Of a stretch of DNA of 64,000 nt, positions 46,696 through 57,764 are shown in pieces. Source of the DNA: Gonocerus acuteangulatus. Its lineage: Eukaryota > Arthropoda > Insecta > Hemiptera > Coreidae. Made by a program: the position numbers and the translations under genes. The number at the start of each line of letters is the position of its first letter. Position 1 is the first letter of the stretch. Location: NCBI GenBank assembly GCA_946811695.1, contig OX328125.1, forward strand, positions 51,746,994 to 51,810,993, in the 5' to 3' direction. The notes beneath the pieces are model-generated. The model was not told the DNA's origin. It ran no database searches and saw nothing but the letters and a program-made list of their open reading frames with translations.

Positions 46696-48297
46696 ATGAC
46701 CGATAAAAGGAAAAAAGTGTTTTTATCGATTCAAGAGAAACTCGAATTAATAGAAAAAACTCGAAAATGGCGAATCTAGGAAGCAAATTTGTTTGCAATA
46801 TGGAATAGGAGAAACAACTGTTCGAGACATTTTTAAGCAAAAAGATAAATTATTGCAATTTGCATCCTCATCAGACAACTCTTCATCGATGAAGAAAAGA
46901 AAAACCATGAGAAGGAGCACTTATGAAGAGCTAGATGCTGCACTGTTGGAATGGGTAAGTCAGTTGAGAAGTAAGGGAACTTCTGTTTCTGGGCCTATTG
47001 TTGCTGAAAAAGCTAAACAGTTTTTTGTAATGCTAGGTTTAGAGGGAACATTTAATGCATCATCAGGGTGGTTGACGAGGTTTAAACAGCGCCACGGGAT
47101 AAGGGAAATCGGACTTTACGGCGAGAAATTAAGTAAAGACCAGCAGGCAGCAGAAAATTTTAAAACAGAGTTTGAACAGCTCCTTCAGTCAGAAGGAATT
47201 TGTTACGAACAGCTGTATAACGCTGACGAATCAGGGCTGCTATGGAAATGTTTGCCAACGCGAACACTGGCATTTGATAGCGAGAGGCAAGCTCCAGGCC
47301 ATAAGTCCAGTAAAGAGCGCATTACTATAATGACATGCAGCAATGCAACAGGCTCTCACAAACTAAAACTGGTAGTTATTGGAAAGTAAATTATGTCGAT
47401 GCGCCGTAAAAAAAAAAAAAATAAAAAAAAAAAATAAAATAAAAAATAATATTGGAAAGTAAAAAAAACCGCGGTCTTTTAAAGGGACAAGGGCCGAAAA
47501 CCTACCAGTACATTATTTTAATCAGAAGAAAGGCTGGATGGACCAACAAATTTTTAAAGAGTGGTTTCATAAAAAATTCATCCCTCAAGTGATAGAACAT
47601 TTAAAATCAAGAAACCTACCCCAAAAAGCCATGCTGCTTATTGACGACGCCCCGTCACACCCATCGAAAAATATTTTACTATCGGACTGTGGAAATTTTT
47701 TCGTCAGTTTTCTGCCTCCAAATGTCACTGCTCTTATCCAACCAATGGACCAGGGAGTAATTGCTTTGATGAAAAAAAAAATAGAGAACAAACTTGTTAA
47801 AAAAAAGGATTGAAGAGGGTAATGATCTTCAGGGTTTCTGGAAAGATTATACCATTCTCGACAGCATTTATGACATAAACACTGCTTGGGAGTCAGTAAA
47901 ACAAACTACGTTGGTAAAGTCCTGGAGGAAAATTTTACCAAATGTAGAAAATACTTCAGTAGAGCCTTCAGATAAAGAATAGGAAGTTTCTGCTAATGAT
48001 TTAGCAAATTTAGCGAAATCAGTTGCTGGAGGAAGTGATGTCGATGAAAGAAATATTGTTGAGTGGATTAATTGCGATGCCAGTGATCCAGGATTCGAAC
48101 ATCTTACTGATGAACAAATAATAGATAGAGTATCAGGTATTGAATTAGAGGAGAGTGAGGAAGAAGAGGAGGATAACACCAAAAAGAAAGTAAGTCATGA
48201 CGAAGCCCTAATATACGTTAATGGACTAATTCAATATCTGGAAGAACAAGATGATGCATCACTGTGTGATAAAATGGTTTTGAAAAAACACTTTTAA
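46696..48297 (+). pseudogene. Tigger transposase (CENP-B-type DNA binding plus DDE)
   Basis: Starts MTDKRKKVFLSIQEKLELIE. A Psq-type helix-turn-helix continues after a one-base shift in an A run (about 46,753-46,759) as RKQICLQYGIGETTVRDIFK. A CENP-B-type second domain follows, with a GTSVSGPIVAEKA and GWLTRFKQRHGI signature. The DDE triad is visible: NADESG (D at about 47,225), [11 protein letters not shown] (about 47,642) and QPMDQG (about 47,748), a D-D spacing of about 35 residues. Breaks are a stop after VVIGK (47,388), the inserted SINE tail, a frameshift near 47,775-47,806, and a TAG at 47,980. The tail is acidic (ELEESEEEEED) and ends VLKKHF at 48,297. It is clearly inactive but its sequence is otherwise well kept. 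Confidence 0.92.
47377..47463 (+). mobile_element. 5'-truncated SINE family B insertion with 14-bp TSD
   Basis: TATTGGAAAGTAAA occurs at 47,377-47,390 and 47,450-47,463. Between them lies TTATGTCGATGCGCCGT and an A-rich tail of about 40 bases with T interruptions. GATGCGCCG plus an A-tail is the 3' end of family B (13,250 and 18,060). Removing it and one TSD copy restores a single transposase frame across the site, apart from a TAA that predates or accompanies the insertion. Confidence 0.88.
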
Positions 48298-48588
48298 CGG
48301 ATTTTTTTCTGAAAAAGTAAATTGTACATGTATGTGTATTACGTAAATACTTATGTTTAATTTTAATTATTTTCATATTTATTGTTTTTTCATATTATAT
48401 TTTCATATTTCACATTTTAATATTACTAAATAAACATTTTCCAGTAACATCCCTGTGTTGTATGTCTCCATTTTAGAATTTTTGCGTGTTGTCCGCGGGA
48501 TCGCCTAATCCGCGGAATCGGCTAATCCGCGGGTGTCGCGCCAGTCAATTCCGCGGATTATCGGGAGTTTAGTATATATATTACAAAG

Positions 48589-48632
48589 TATGAAAGCAGA
48601 ATCCTCGTTATCTTCTTTCTGGGATCCGAGGT
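48589..48632 (-). repeat. Right arm of the inverted repeat bounding the nest
   Basis: Inverted copy of 45,418-45,456. Confidence 0.6.
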
Positions 48633-48639
48633 CACATTT

Positions 48640-49467
48640 AAGATTTTATATACATAAAATCATAAATTGAACTCTTTTATAACTATTTTCTAATGGTTGT
48701 TTATTTATAAAGGCCTTCTGGGCCGAATAATTTTAAATTTATTTTTATATTTTTTTTTTACACGTTTCTGGCAACTATGGCCTATTTTCAAAAGAATTTT
48801 CCCTTTTTTATAATTTATTAAATTTTTAGTCTATAAACTAACAAAATAGAGAGAAACACTAGGAGTTGGGGCTTTTCTTTAAAGAGAATAAAGCCCCTAT
48901 TAAAAGGGTGGAAACCTGCCACAAAAATCTGTCTTAATATTAGTAACTAAATATATATTTATTTATATAAATTTACGTAATGTATATTACGTAATGCTTA
49001 TGTTGAGTAATTTAATTTAAAAAAAAATAAATAATCCCACTGTATTACTTTTACTTTCATTTAGTCACTTATTATAATTGTCTGGTGTCAAGTGACATTA
49101 ATTCATCACGTAATATTTATACCATTCAAAAGTAAAATGAAAAGTTTAAAATGTTTTGAGTGATTAAATCTGTCAGTTGAGATTAGATTCATTTACTATG
49201 AACCCGTAAGCTGAGAGCTTTCCTAGCGTAAAGAGAAAGTTTTGTCAGCTGATGTTTTTACAGTTTAATGCTCGTCATCTGTGATTAGTTCTGAAAGGGG
49301 ATCGTAATGACTGGAAAGTACTTTTTCCCATAACTTCATGCATGGAATATTTTATCATTACTGGTTATTTTATTAGGAAATTTTGACTTTTTGTTATTAT
49401 TTATTTATTTTATTTTGAGCTTTGCAATGTTAGCGATTAGCTCATGATAAAAAAAGGTCTGTCTATA

Positions 49468-49525
<58 letters not shown>

Positions 49526-52291
49526 AGAACAAAATATTTAAATCAATTGATTTGAGTGTTGTTATTAAGAATTTGTTTTAAAAATTGCGGAATGCCGTAT
49601 GATTAGAAACACTTTATATTCTTGTTAATGCCATTTATTAGGTTCTCTACATGTATCGTACCATGTGACGCTCCAATTTTAATATATACAAGGTCTTAGA
49701 GCTTTTATCTATGATGTGGCCCTACCTGTGCAAGGACATCCTAGGTCATAACCTATGGATATTACACATATGTTTAAAATGTCGTCCATGCGCTTTTAAA
49801 CACTTCCTAAATTTCATTCGAATAATTTCCGTTTCACAGATATCTTTCAAATTGAGAAATTATCTTGTGTGAGTATCATAAAAATCATAGCTTCTTTGTA
49901 AATATCTAATATTTCTGTTGACAAATATTTTTTTATAAATGTATTGGATTCGCTGTCAATATTACCAAATTCATAAGTCATCTTTAGCCTAGTCAGTTTA
50001 TTGGCATTTACTTGAAAAAGTGCCATGCTGTCATGAATTGCATACCTACAAAGTATGTGGGATCCCAGGGGGGTTTATATGATTGGTTTTTGGTTGATTA
50101 AACTTTCTGGGCAATTTGCCGGAATCAGCTATTTGTCCTGCTTGAGTTTTCGGCCTGTGCTTATTGTATGTTAGTTTCATCTGTCCACATTTTGCGTTGA
50201 ATTGTAGGTCAGCATCAAGTTTGAGAAGCTGACCAAGTAGGTCTTTTGTCTAAGGATCTAATTCATTTACTTAAGCTCCAATATCATCCCCTTTCAGAGG
50301 AATTGTATTTTTATTTTTTTTTATTTTGTTGTACGATATTTTGATATATTTTATGGCCACCATTCAGCGGGGATGATTTCTTGATACTCAAGCTTCAACT
50401 CTAGCTTCTTAAATAAATATAAGTTTGTTTCTATATATTGAGGATGTACTTTTTCGTTTAGAGTTCCATTGGTCATTGGCTTTTTAATTTTTGTTAGTAT
50501 AAGATGGATTGGATAAAGACAAAGATGCATTTTAAAATATTGTCGTACGTATTGAACAGAACGAAAGAAAAAGTCCTGTAAATTGCTCCTCGAAACGTAA
50601 ATGGGGTCTTTTATTTTTAAAAATCGTAAACGTTTATATCAAGTACATTTTATTAGAATATATGTTATCAATTTTGCAAGACTTTCTCTTCCCGGTGCTT
50701 GTTTTTCAAGTTTCATTTCAACGATTTTGACGATGGAATCATAACTAAATATCGACATTCTTAGTCCGACTCAGTGGTGATATCACTATTTTCACCCGCC
50801 TGTCCCACAATCCGGATTCGACCTCGTTCAGAACAGGTTTATGTTCTTCTTCTTTGGATAACTTCATTTCATTTATTCAAGAAAATAATGTGTAGTATTT
50901 TTTGCTTATAAAAGGTCATACGATAAAAAATGTATTATTAATTAATGACTTTATTAACTCTGCTCGTCCGATTTCACATCTACTGAAGCCTTATCAGGAC
51001 CACTAAAACTACTTACAGTTCTAGTTCTACTGCCTAACCGTAAAAGGCGAACTTCTGCTGTACTGACCACCTCAAGATTCAAATCAATTTAACGACTAAA
51101 CATGAGCTGTTCAAGATCCGCTGTTAAAATGTCTGAAATCAACCAGATTAAGACAAAATCTGGAAGATTTATCTACACTGGATTTTATTTTATTTTAAAT
51201 TATCCGACTTTAATGTGGGCTCTTTTGATTGTAACAGTTGATACTGAACAGTCTCATCTTCTCATGGTTAGGCTCTTAAGGTGGAAGATTAAGTTAAATA
51301 GTTTCCTGATGAGGCATCGAACATTGTTAATAAAGTGATTATTCAGTAAGCAAGTATTTATTGCTGAATTTGTACCTACAATGCATAAAAGACAAAACTT
51401 AACTCTTAGCAATTTTAAAAATACAATTTATATCAGGACATGGACCGACGAAAAGTTATTTACATAAATTCAAACTAATCACTAATAACACGTATAAATG
51501 TTAATAATAATTCAACTGAACTGAATTCACGTGGACGGACCCAGGGCAGAACTAATTAGGAACATTACCTTACGGAATAATACATGGCCTACTGACAAGC
51601 CCCATTTATTTCTTAAATATTCAAAGGAATTTGATGCATTTATTAAAAACTTTTATATAAAATAGTAAAATTATATATATTCTTGAAGGGAATGTAATGC
51701 TCCACAACCCTATAAACGGCATTTATTTTTTGGGTTTATCGTTCAAGAGTTATCCGGTCAGAAAGTGTGCTTTTCCCCAAAATGACAAGACATTCAAGAG
51801 CGGTATTTCGAAAACTAAAGATATCTCGAAAAACTTTATCGAATCGAACTTGTTGCATATTTAATCAGTTTTCATTTGTTATAGAATAGTAATGTCGCTA
51901 GGACGCAGGGTTTCCGAGATATAAGTGATAAGTGAAAAACCGAAAACTGGGACCTTCTATGATATGTCACCTTCTATCCAGCCCAAACATTTATTTATTT
52001 ATTTATTTATTGTGTTTCGTATTTTGTACGATAAACACACTGAGTTAAGTCTTCTAAGAGATCAGGAATTGATTATAAATTTATATATTATTATGAATCC
52101 AGGATGTATGGATTTAAATAAAATATATTAAAGGCTTAAAAATGATTAGAGCTTTAACTTTAAGTCATAAAAGTAATGCACTTTTTTATGGGATAAAAAT
52201 GTGATTGCATCAACGAATCTTCTAGGTCTTCATATGAGATCGTATAATCCTGTATTTCGTAGATATGTCCAGCCCAAACAAAGTTACGAAG
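48640..52291. other. No gene recognised
   Basis: AT-rich sequence with a 53-base A run at about 49,469-49,521. A tRNA-like stretch at 50,764-50,830 (GACTCAGTGGTGATATCACT, then GGATTCGACC) may be a SINE head. The 78-codon frame at 51,102-51,338 is not recognised. Confidence 0.45.
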
Positions 52292-52473
52292 TGTGAGATC
52301 TTTGCGGGATCCGATTATCTTCAACGACACAACCAGTCCAGGCAACGAATGCTTAAAAACAGCTATAGATGGAAATTTTTGGAACAAAATTTCCATCTAT
52401 AGCTGTTTTTAAGCATTCGTTGCCTGGACTGGTTGTGTCGTTGAAGATAATCGGATCCCGCAAAGATCTCACA
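52292..52473. repeat. Perfect palindrome, 88-bp arms, 6-base loop
   Basis: 52,292-52,379 is the exact reverse complement of 52,386-52,473, centred at 52,382.5. The left arm lies in a minus-strand frame (52,160-52,396) that reads KFPSIAVFKHSLPGLVVSLK in the arm and FVWAGHIYEIQDYTISYEDL beyond it. This suggests the left side is the original sequence and the right arm a fold-back copy. No element ends or TSD are seen. I do not recognise the peptide. Confidence 0.9.
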
Positions 52474-52805
52474 GCCCGCCGTAATATGCTGAATCGACTC
52501 ATTATTATTATTCATTAAATGACCCTTAGCTCAAATATATATAACTCGCGAATAAGGCGGAAGGTCAATAAAATTACGCCACACACTTTTACACTTTTTA
52601 TTTATCTTCCCTACATGTTTCGCACCCTTATTGGTGCCTCCTCTTCATGGGTGGCATATTCCATTGTCAATATTTTGAGCGTGTTGTTTAATACGTTTTC
52701 GAAGTAGCTGTTCCAATTCTCCTATGTATGATTTACCGCAGCTATTACAGTCAATTTTGTATATATAGTATTTAGTTTCCTTTAATTTCACTCGGTCAGT
52801 ATTAA

Positions 52806-53159
52806 AAATACCGAGGGAAATTAAAGGAAACTAAATACAATATATACAAAATTGACTGTAATAGCTGCGGTAAATCATACATAGGAGAATCGGAACAGCT
52901 ACTTCGAAAACCTATTAAACAACATGCTCAAAATATTGACAATGGAGAAAACAAAACGGCGTTGGCTTATCATGTTATAAAATATGGTCATGATTTTGAT
53001 TTTGAAAACATCAGAATATTAGGGAAAGAAAGAAATGGAATGAAAAGAAAGAATAAAGAAAACATACACATAATTAAAAACAGGGAAAAAGTGATAAATA
53101 AAAAAACGGAAATACACAATCTTAATCATATTTTCATTAATTTATTTGATAAAAAATAG
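52806..53159 (+). pseudogene. PLE GIY-YIG endonuclease domain
   Basis: The 117-codon frame has no start of its own. It reads YNIYKIDCNSCGKSYIGESE, then ENKTALAYHVIKYGHDFDFE and NIRILGKERNGMKRKNKENI. This is the PLE GIY-YIG domain: IYxIDCxxCGxxYIGE, the LAxHxxxxGHxFDFENxxIL block, and the helix that should carry the R/E residues. The conserved E of the last helix is present as KENIHI. The domain ends LFDKK and a TAG. The RT domain is missing, so the copy is 5'-truncated. The frame is unbroken, which suggests recent arrival. Confidence 0.88.
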
Positions 53160-53408
53160 GAAAATGGTGGGTTGTGTATGGATTTTTTTTTTAAAAGGAT
53201 AATATTTCATAGGACTATATTTATAATAATAGGACTATATTTCATCTGGAAATTAAAATCAATTTTAAATTTATGACGGATCGATTATCGATCAGCTTAC
53301 TATTTGACACCATATTGGATTCGTTCAGTCAATGACCAGTTTAGACGAGGCTCTGCTGGTGGAAGGTTCCATTCCTCAAGTTGAGGCTGAACTTAATGTT
53401 TAAGTGTG

Positions 53409-53452
53409 TTCCCCTGAAGAGGCACGAATAAGGGTGCGAAACATGTAGGGAA
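53409..53452 (+). ncRNA. Hammerhead-like motif in PLE terminal repeat
   Basis: TTCCC then CTGAAGA, a GGCAC...GGTGC arm, GAAA, the palindrome ACATGT, A, then GGGAA. TTCCC/GGGAA can form stem I (5 bp). GCAC/GTGC can form stem II with one unpaired G after CTGAAGA. ACATGT would be a minimal stem III. PLE terminal repeats are known to carry hammerhead motifs. The extra base next to the core is a reason to doubt activity. The left-arm copy (52,607-52,651, minus) is altered at the CTGA box. Confidence 0.5.
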
Positions 53453-53531
53453 GATAAATAAAAAGTGTAAAAGTGTGTGGCGTAATTTTATTGACCTTCC
53501 GCCTTATTCGCGACTCATTATTATTATTCAA

Positions 53532-53703
53532 TATTTATAATAATTATTAAAATAAAATGGCTACTTTTATCTACGTTATCGAAATACGTGCAGTATCCAG
53601 AAAGAATGACACAGGTACTTTAAAATAAACTCCCACGATGGATAGTTACTCCTAAGTGGAAAACAGGAAAAAAAAATCTTCATTGCTTGACCTACTACTT
53701 ACA

Positions 53704-53769
<66 letters not shown>

Positions 53770-54932
53770 ATTTAGATGTTGAGTCAACTACGAAAATCAT
53801 TGAAATGTAGATCTACCCCAGAATACCAAATTATTTCCTTGTGGCTTATTTGTAACGGAGGTGTAGGAGAATCACATTGTCATTTTAGCTTAAATATTCA
53901 ATTTTCGTTTTTGTGAACTTTCCAAATGGCTTTCTGTCTTTGCCTAAACCCGTAATATTACATAACCTACCTGGCATGAGAACTCTTTGTCTGCACCAGT
54001 GCATGGTTAATGGGACTAGAGCGATGAAGGCGTTGGCAGTCCTCCTACAAGCGAAACAGAACGGCATGAATATGAGATATGAGGATGTGGGATTAGCACT
54101 GCCGTGTTACGTATCTCGGGCATACTTCCAATTCGTATGTCGCTGCACTTCACATAACATCTTAGTCATAATCAATTACATGTGCTTCAGCCAATCGTGT
54201 CTCTTCCCACTTCCTCCTACTCGTTTCATCAACACTCACTTGTAGGGAGCAATATTTTGCAAGGCGTTCCTTACAATCGGTACCAATCGAAAATAAATAA
54301 AAAGTCCGTCTCGCGGGAACTTAGTTATTTCAATGATCATATCTGGAGCGAGTTAAATAGCTTAGAAGGGAACGAAGTTATTTATTTATTTGTGAGCATC
54401 CCGATCACTTCCAAAATGTAAGCACCGTCAGACGGAGATGAGCTGGCTCAAGCAAAATTTATTTAACCTTTAAGGGAAGGTTTGCCATAAACCTGTTCTA
54501 CATTAGATTTAATAGGCATTTTGCAATGAGGAAATATGGAGAATTAGGCTATAAAAAGTGGCATATTTACGTGTTGGGCATGGAACGTGCGTAGAATAGA
54601 GGCGGTGAGTTTTTGCTTTAATTTTTATCTGCCACCTAATGCCTTGCTCTTTCTGGTCTAATGGCTGTGAAATTAAAGTTTTTTTTATGTTCCCAAGTTT
54701 TGCCTTGTAACTTATGTAATATCCAGCCATCGTGTAGTCTCTTAAAGGACTACACCTAAAAATGATTAACGTGACATGTTGGTCTTTTAGTAGTAGTCAT
54801 TATGTATTCATTTGGCCTTTCTGGAGAATTAAGGAATGATAAGTATTTATATTAATAGTTTATAATTGGAATTTTTTTTTTGTATTTATCGATAAATATG
54901 TTTATATTTTATAGTGACCCCTTCTTCAATCC
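53532..54932. other. No gene confirmed; A run and one exon-like segment
   Basis: A run of about 59 A at 53,708-53,766. On the minus strand 53,971-54,044 is bounded by TGTTTCGCTTGTAG and ATGCCAG|GTAGGTT, a good acceptor and donor around 74 bases with two open frames (one reads RTANAFIALVPLTMHWCRQR). There is no known family; this could be chance. Confidence 0.3.
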
Positions 54933-54933
54933 A

Positions 54934-55308
54934 ATATTTTTCAGGCGGAAAGTCAACAAAAGAGAAACACAACAAACAATTAACAAAGTCAATTCATTTT
55001 TTTTTCTACATGTTTCACAACTTAGGAGCCTCTTTAGGAGCTAAAAAACTGACTAAATTAAAAATTGCAGCCTTAGTGAATTAAAGCGAACCTTCCTCTA
55101 CAATGGCCACGTCCAAAATGAGGTTACTACTACGAATAACGTCAATGAGCTGTGTAAAATCGATAGATTCCAAAAATTAAAAATCTATCATCCCTAAAAA
55201 GATTATTTCATTAAAATAATATGCATTTATTAGATTTTGTCATCAGATAAATGAATTGACTTTGTTAATTCTCTTTTGATGACCTTCCGCCTAAAAAATG
55301 TTGTAATG
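54934..55308. mobile_element. PLE-related foldback element
   Basis: The left end CAATATTTTTCAGGCGGAAA and right end (reversed CAACATTTTTTAGGCGGAAG) are inverted, continuing GTCAACAAAAGAGAA and AACAAAGTCAATTCATTT in both arms. AGGCGGAAGGTCA is also the outer end of the PLE dimer at 52,546. In the left half, minus strand, 55,004-55,045 reads CTAAAGAGGCTCC then TTGTGAAACATGTAG, the hammerhead-like box facing outward. There is no coding sequence and no clear TSD. Confidence 0.7.
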
Positions 55309-56837
55309 TGAGCCAATTGAAGCTGCTATATATTTCACCTAATTCCAATAAGCCAGCTAGATATCATTACTTGATAATTTCAGTTCATATTATTTTAATC
55401 TAGAGAAAACTACCTCGGGCCACGCCCATGGCTTTTATCATTTAGTTGAAATTGAGACGGTTTGGTGAGAGAGAGTTTAGTTTGGGATGGAGTACGTGAG
55501 GAAGGAGTGAGCGGTCTGCCTTTTTGTATATCCCAATGACAGACCGTTGTAAAAGCACAGAAGAGCAGAGTTTCTTCTGCTCTGACGTTGCAGAAACTGA
55601 CAGGCATCAAGCTGCACTCGCTGATCCACGGGCTAGTTCGGTTGGTAGGTGTACTTTCAATCATAGTTAGTTGTGGAGGTTGTCACAATCGGACTTACTC
55701 CGAAGCTTATCTAAAAAATGTGTCGCGATTCTTCCATCTGCTACTATAGGAGCTCCCAGCACGACGATCCCCACCGAAATAGTATTTTCATCTAAAGTCT
55801 CGCTGAATCCGATAATGGTCTGATATGTGCACTGGAACTTCACAAACTCCAAATTTATCTATTGGAGTTGTTCTTATCCCTTAAAGTAAGGAAATAATGT
55901 TTGCAGAACGCTCTTATTTTTTAAGTTTTCATTCTTTTGCGAAACATTTATTATAAGCTGAAATAGCTGACGCTTGGGACGTTGCACTTGTGTGATTTAT
56001 TTGTCCGTCTTGAAAAACCGCCTTGTGGTTTGAAGATCCAACCGCGTTATTCTATTACGCCTAGACATAGTTTCCCAGGAATGCCCCCCATGGTGTTATC
56101 CTTCAAGACCACCGCTGCTCGCCGGCAGAAGTAGCTGTTCTAAGAGCGTGTGCCAATGTGTTCCATTAAATCGCGGTTCCTCTAAAAATGATCGTTGAAG
56201 CCAAATCGTTTTATATGAATATCCAAGACAATTCATTAATATATTGTGGTGAAAAGACTCCACGGTTCGTTTGATTATCACTAGGCAAATTAAAACATAT
56301 AGATAGGCTTGCCATATTTTTGGTGAGTGAAAGCGGGACAAATGTGGGATGGGATTACCGGTGTGGGAGGGGATCTTGACTAAAAATTATAGATATTAGA
56401 AGCGAAATGGTGAATTTTAGCCTTCTTTAAGCCTCGCAAGTAGGCGGAGTGGGGAATCTGGAACCCTAAATTGTTAGAATACCAACTTTTTAAAAATAAA
56501 AAACTCCGTCACGCAGGAGCTGCATAACTAAGCACTTTCCTCAGAATTTGGGTAGTGTAGACTGCTTTCCAGAACAATTTGCTTAAAATATCCTACATAA
56601 ATAAAATAAAAACGTGAATAGTTCTCATTTTGTAATGAGTAACTGATCAATTATTAATTTGCATCCAGAGTTATGTTTACACATGGTACCTACTACACTA
56701 CGTAATAAATACAAAAAACCTCATATTATCGTATTTTGATCTAACGCAGGAACAGGATACAGTCACTCTAGTGGTAGAAAGCGCTCCTTGCGGCGGCTTT
56801 GTGAACCTACGTCTGCCGGCTTTTCTATTCAAATATA
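55309..56837. other. No gene recognised
   Basis: Minus frames at 55,410-55,664 and 55,667-55,852 have less AT-biased composition, and one contains EETLLFCAFTTVCHWDIQKG, but no family is recognised. CTCCGTCACGCAGGAGCTGC at about 56,504 resembles GTCCGTCTCGCGGGAACTTA at 54,305 and may be a small dispersed repeat. Confidence 0.4.
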
Positions 56838-57480
56838 TTACAAATTAAACCCCCGCTTTCCGATTGACCGATTCAGCTCATTTTTACAACACTTCTTTCT
56901 CATGAGTTACCCACGACGTATACAGCGTTTCGTTACAATACAGCAGAAATTACGACCGGTATGAGTATATTAGGAATTTGGGTCCGGAGTAAACCCCCCC
57001 TTCTAATGAACCGATTTAGTTTCTTTTTACAACACATATTTACCTGTAGATTACCACTACGAATACCGAGTTTCGTCGAAATATACCAAAAATCACGGCT
57101 GGTAGTGGCGAATTGGTATTGTGGGTCCGGAGTAAACCCCCCCTCCTAATGAACCGATTTCGTTTATTTTTACAACACATATTTACCTGTGGATTAGCAC
57201 TACGAATACCGAGTTTCGTCGAAATATACCAAAAATCACGGCTGGTAGTGGCGAATTGGTATTGTGGGTCTGGAGTAAACCCCCCCTTCTAATGAACCGA
57301 TTTAGTTCATTTTTATATCTCACTTTTCTCTCTATATTAACACTACGAATACCAAGTTTCGTTGAAATATAACAAATATTACGGCTGACATAGTCAAATA
57401 AGTGTTTTGGGTTCGGGGTAAACCCCCCCTTCCGGTGGACCGACTTTGGTGGTTAACGAACTCGTTCAATCGTTTGCTAA
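56838..57480. repeat. 143-bp tandem repeat, about 4.4 units
   Basis: GGTCCGGAGTAAACCCCCCC-type anchors lie at 56,981, 57,124, 57,267 and 57,410, exactly 143 bases apart; a degenerate first unit begins near 56,847. Units 2 and 3 are nearly identical (GCACTACGAATACCGAGTTT, CACGGCTGGTAGTGGCGAAT), the outer ones diverged. The right end runs into GTTAACGAACTCGTT, which is R1-like on the minus strand, and then (TA)n. Confidence 0.9.
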
Positions 57481-57545
57481 TTGAATGCTATATACCAAGT
57501 TTCGTGACGAAAAAACAAAAACTCTGGCCGCTATCGTGTTAACAG

Positions 57546-57548
<3 letters not shown>

Positions 57549-57628
<80 letters not shown>

Positions 57629-57635
57629 TATATAT
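57549..57635. repeat. (TA)n microsatellite
   Basis: About 87 bases of TA with GC and GA interruptions. Confidence 0.95.
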
Positions 57636-57649
57636 AAATTTTAACGGGG

Positions 57650-57764
57650 GTCATTTTCGGTGTCTACTAGGTAGGATCGATAAAGATTTGAAGAAATTTT
57701 TCAAAAATTCCGTCATGAGTCCAACCTCAATAGCTACTTTCCTTCGGAGGAAAGTGCTAAAAGG
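57650..57764 (+). repeat. Dispersed repeat R2, copy 2
   Basis: Same strand and order as 19,513-19,627. Confidence 0.7.

Larger units (their letters stand above)
46271..48574 (+). mobile_element. Tigger/pogo DNA transposon, near full length
   Basis: The left end CAGTAAACTCTCGATAATCC and right end (reversed TACTAAACTCCCGATAATCC) are TIRs with further CCGCGG-rich subterminal repeats. They are flanked by TA-rich DNA consistent with a TA target. The length of 2.3 kb fits an autonomous pogo-type element. It carries one transposase frame, now broken, and has itself been hit by a truncated SINE at 47,391-47,449. Confidence 0.9.
52495..53531. mobile_element. Penelope-like inverted dimer with 20-bp flanking repeat
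   Basis: Outer arms 52,546 to about 52,650 and about 53,413-53,513 are inverted copies (TCGCGAATAAGGCGGAAGGT at the outer end). Inner arms 52,661-52,796 and 52,810-52,945 are also inverted, ungapped over 136 bp, with a 13-base spacer. Both arm pairs belong to one PLE 3' region, the left copy lacking about 465 bases. CGACTCATTATTATTATTCA occurs on the left at 52,495-52,514 and on the right at 53,511-53,530. It looks like a TSD, although its last three bases overlap the right arm. Confidence 0.85.

Noticed and set aside
47868..48182. 104-codon minus-strand serine-rich frame
   Set aside because: Antisense shadow of the acidic C-terminus of the Tigger transposase.
55410..55852. Two adjacent minus-strand frames (61 and 84 codons)
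   Set aside because: Less AT-biased and tempting, but in different frames with no recognisable domain or splice pattern; not called.
3388..57635. Tyr-Ile repeat proteins (IYIYIY) on both strands at many sites
   Set aside because: All are translations of (TA)n microsatellites.
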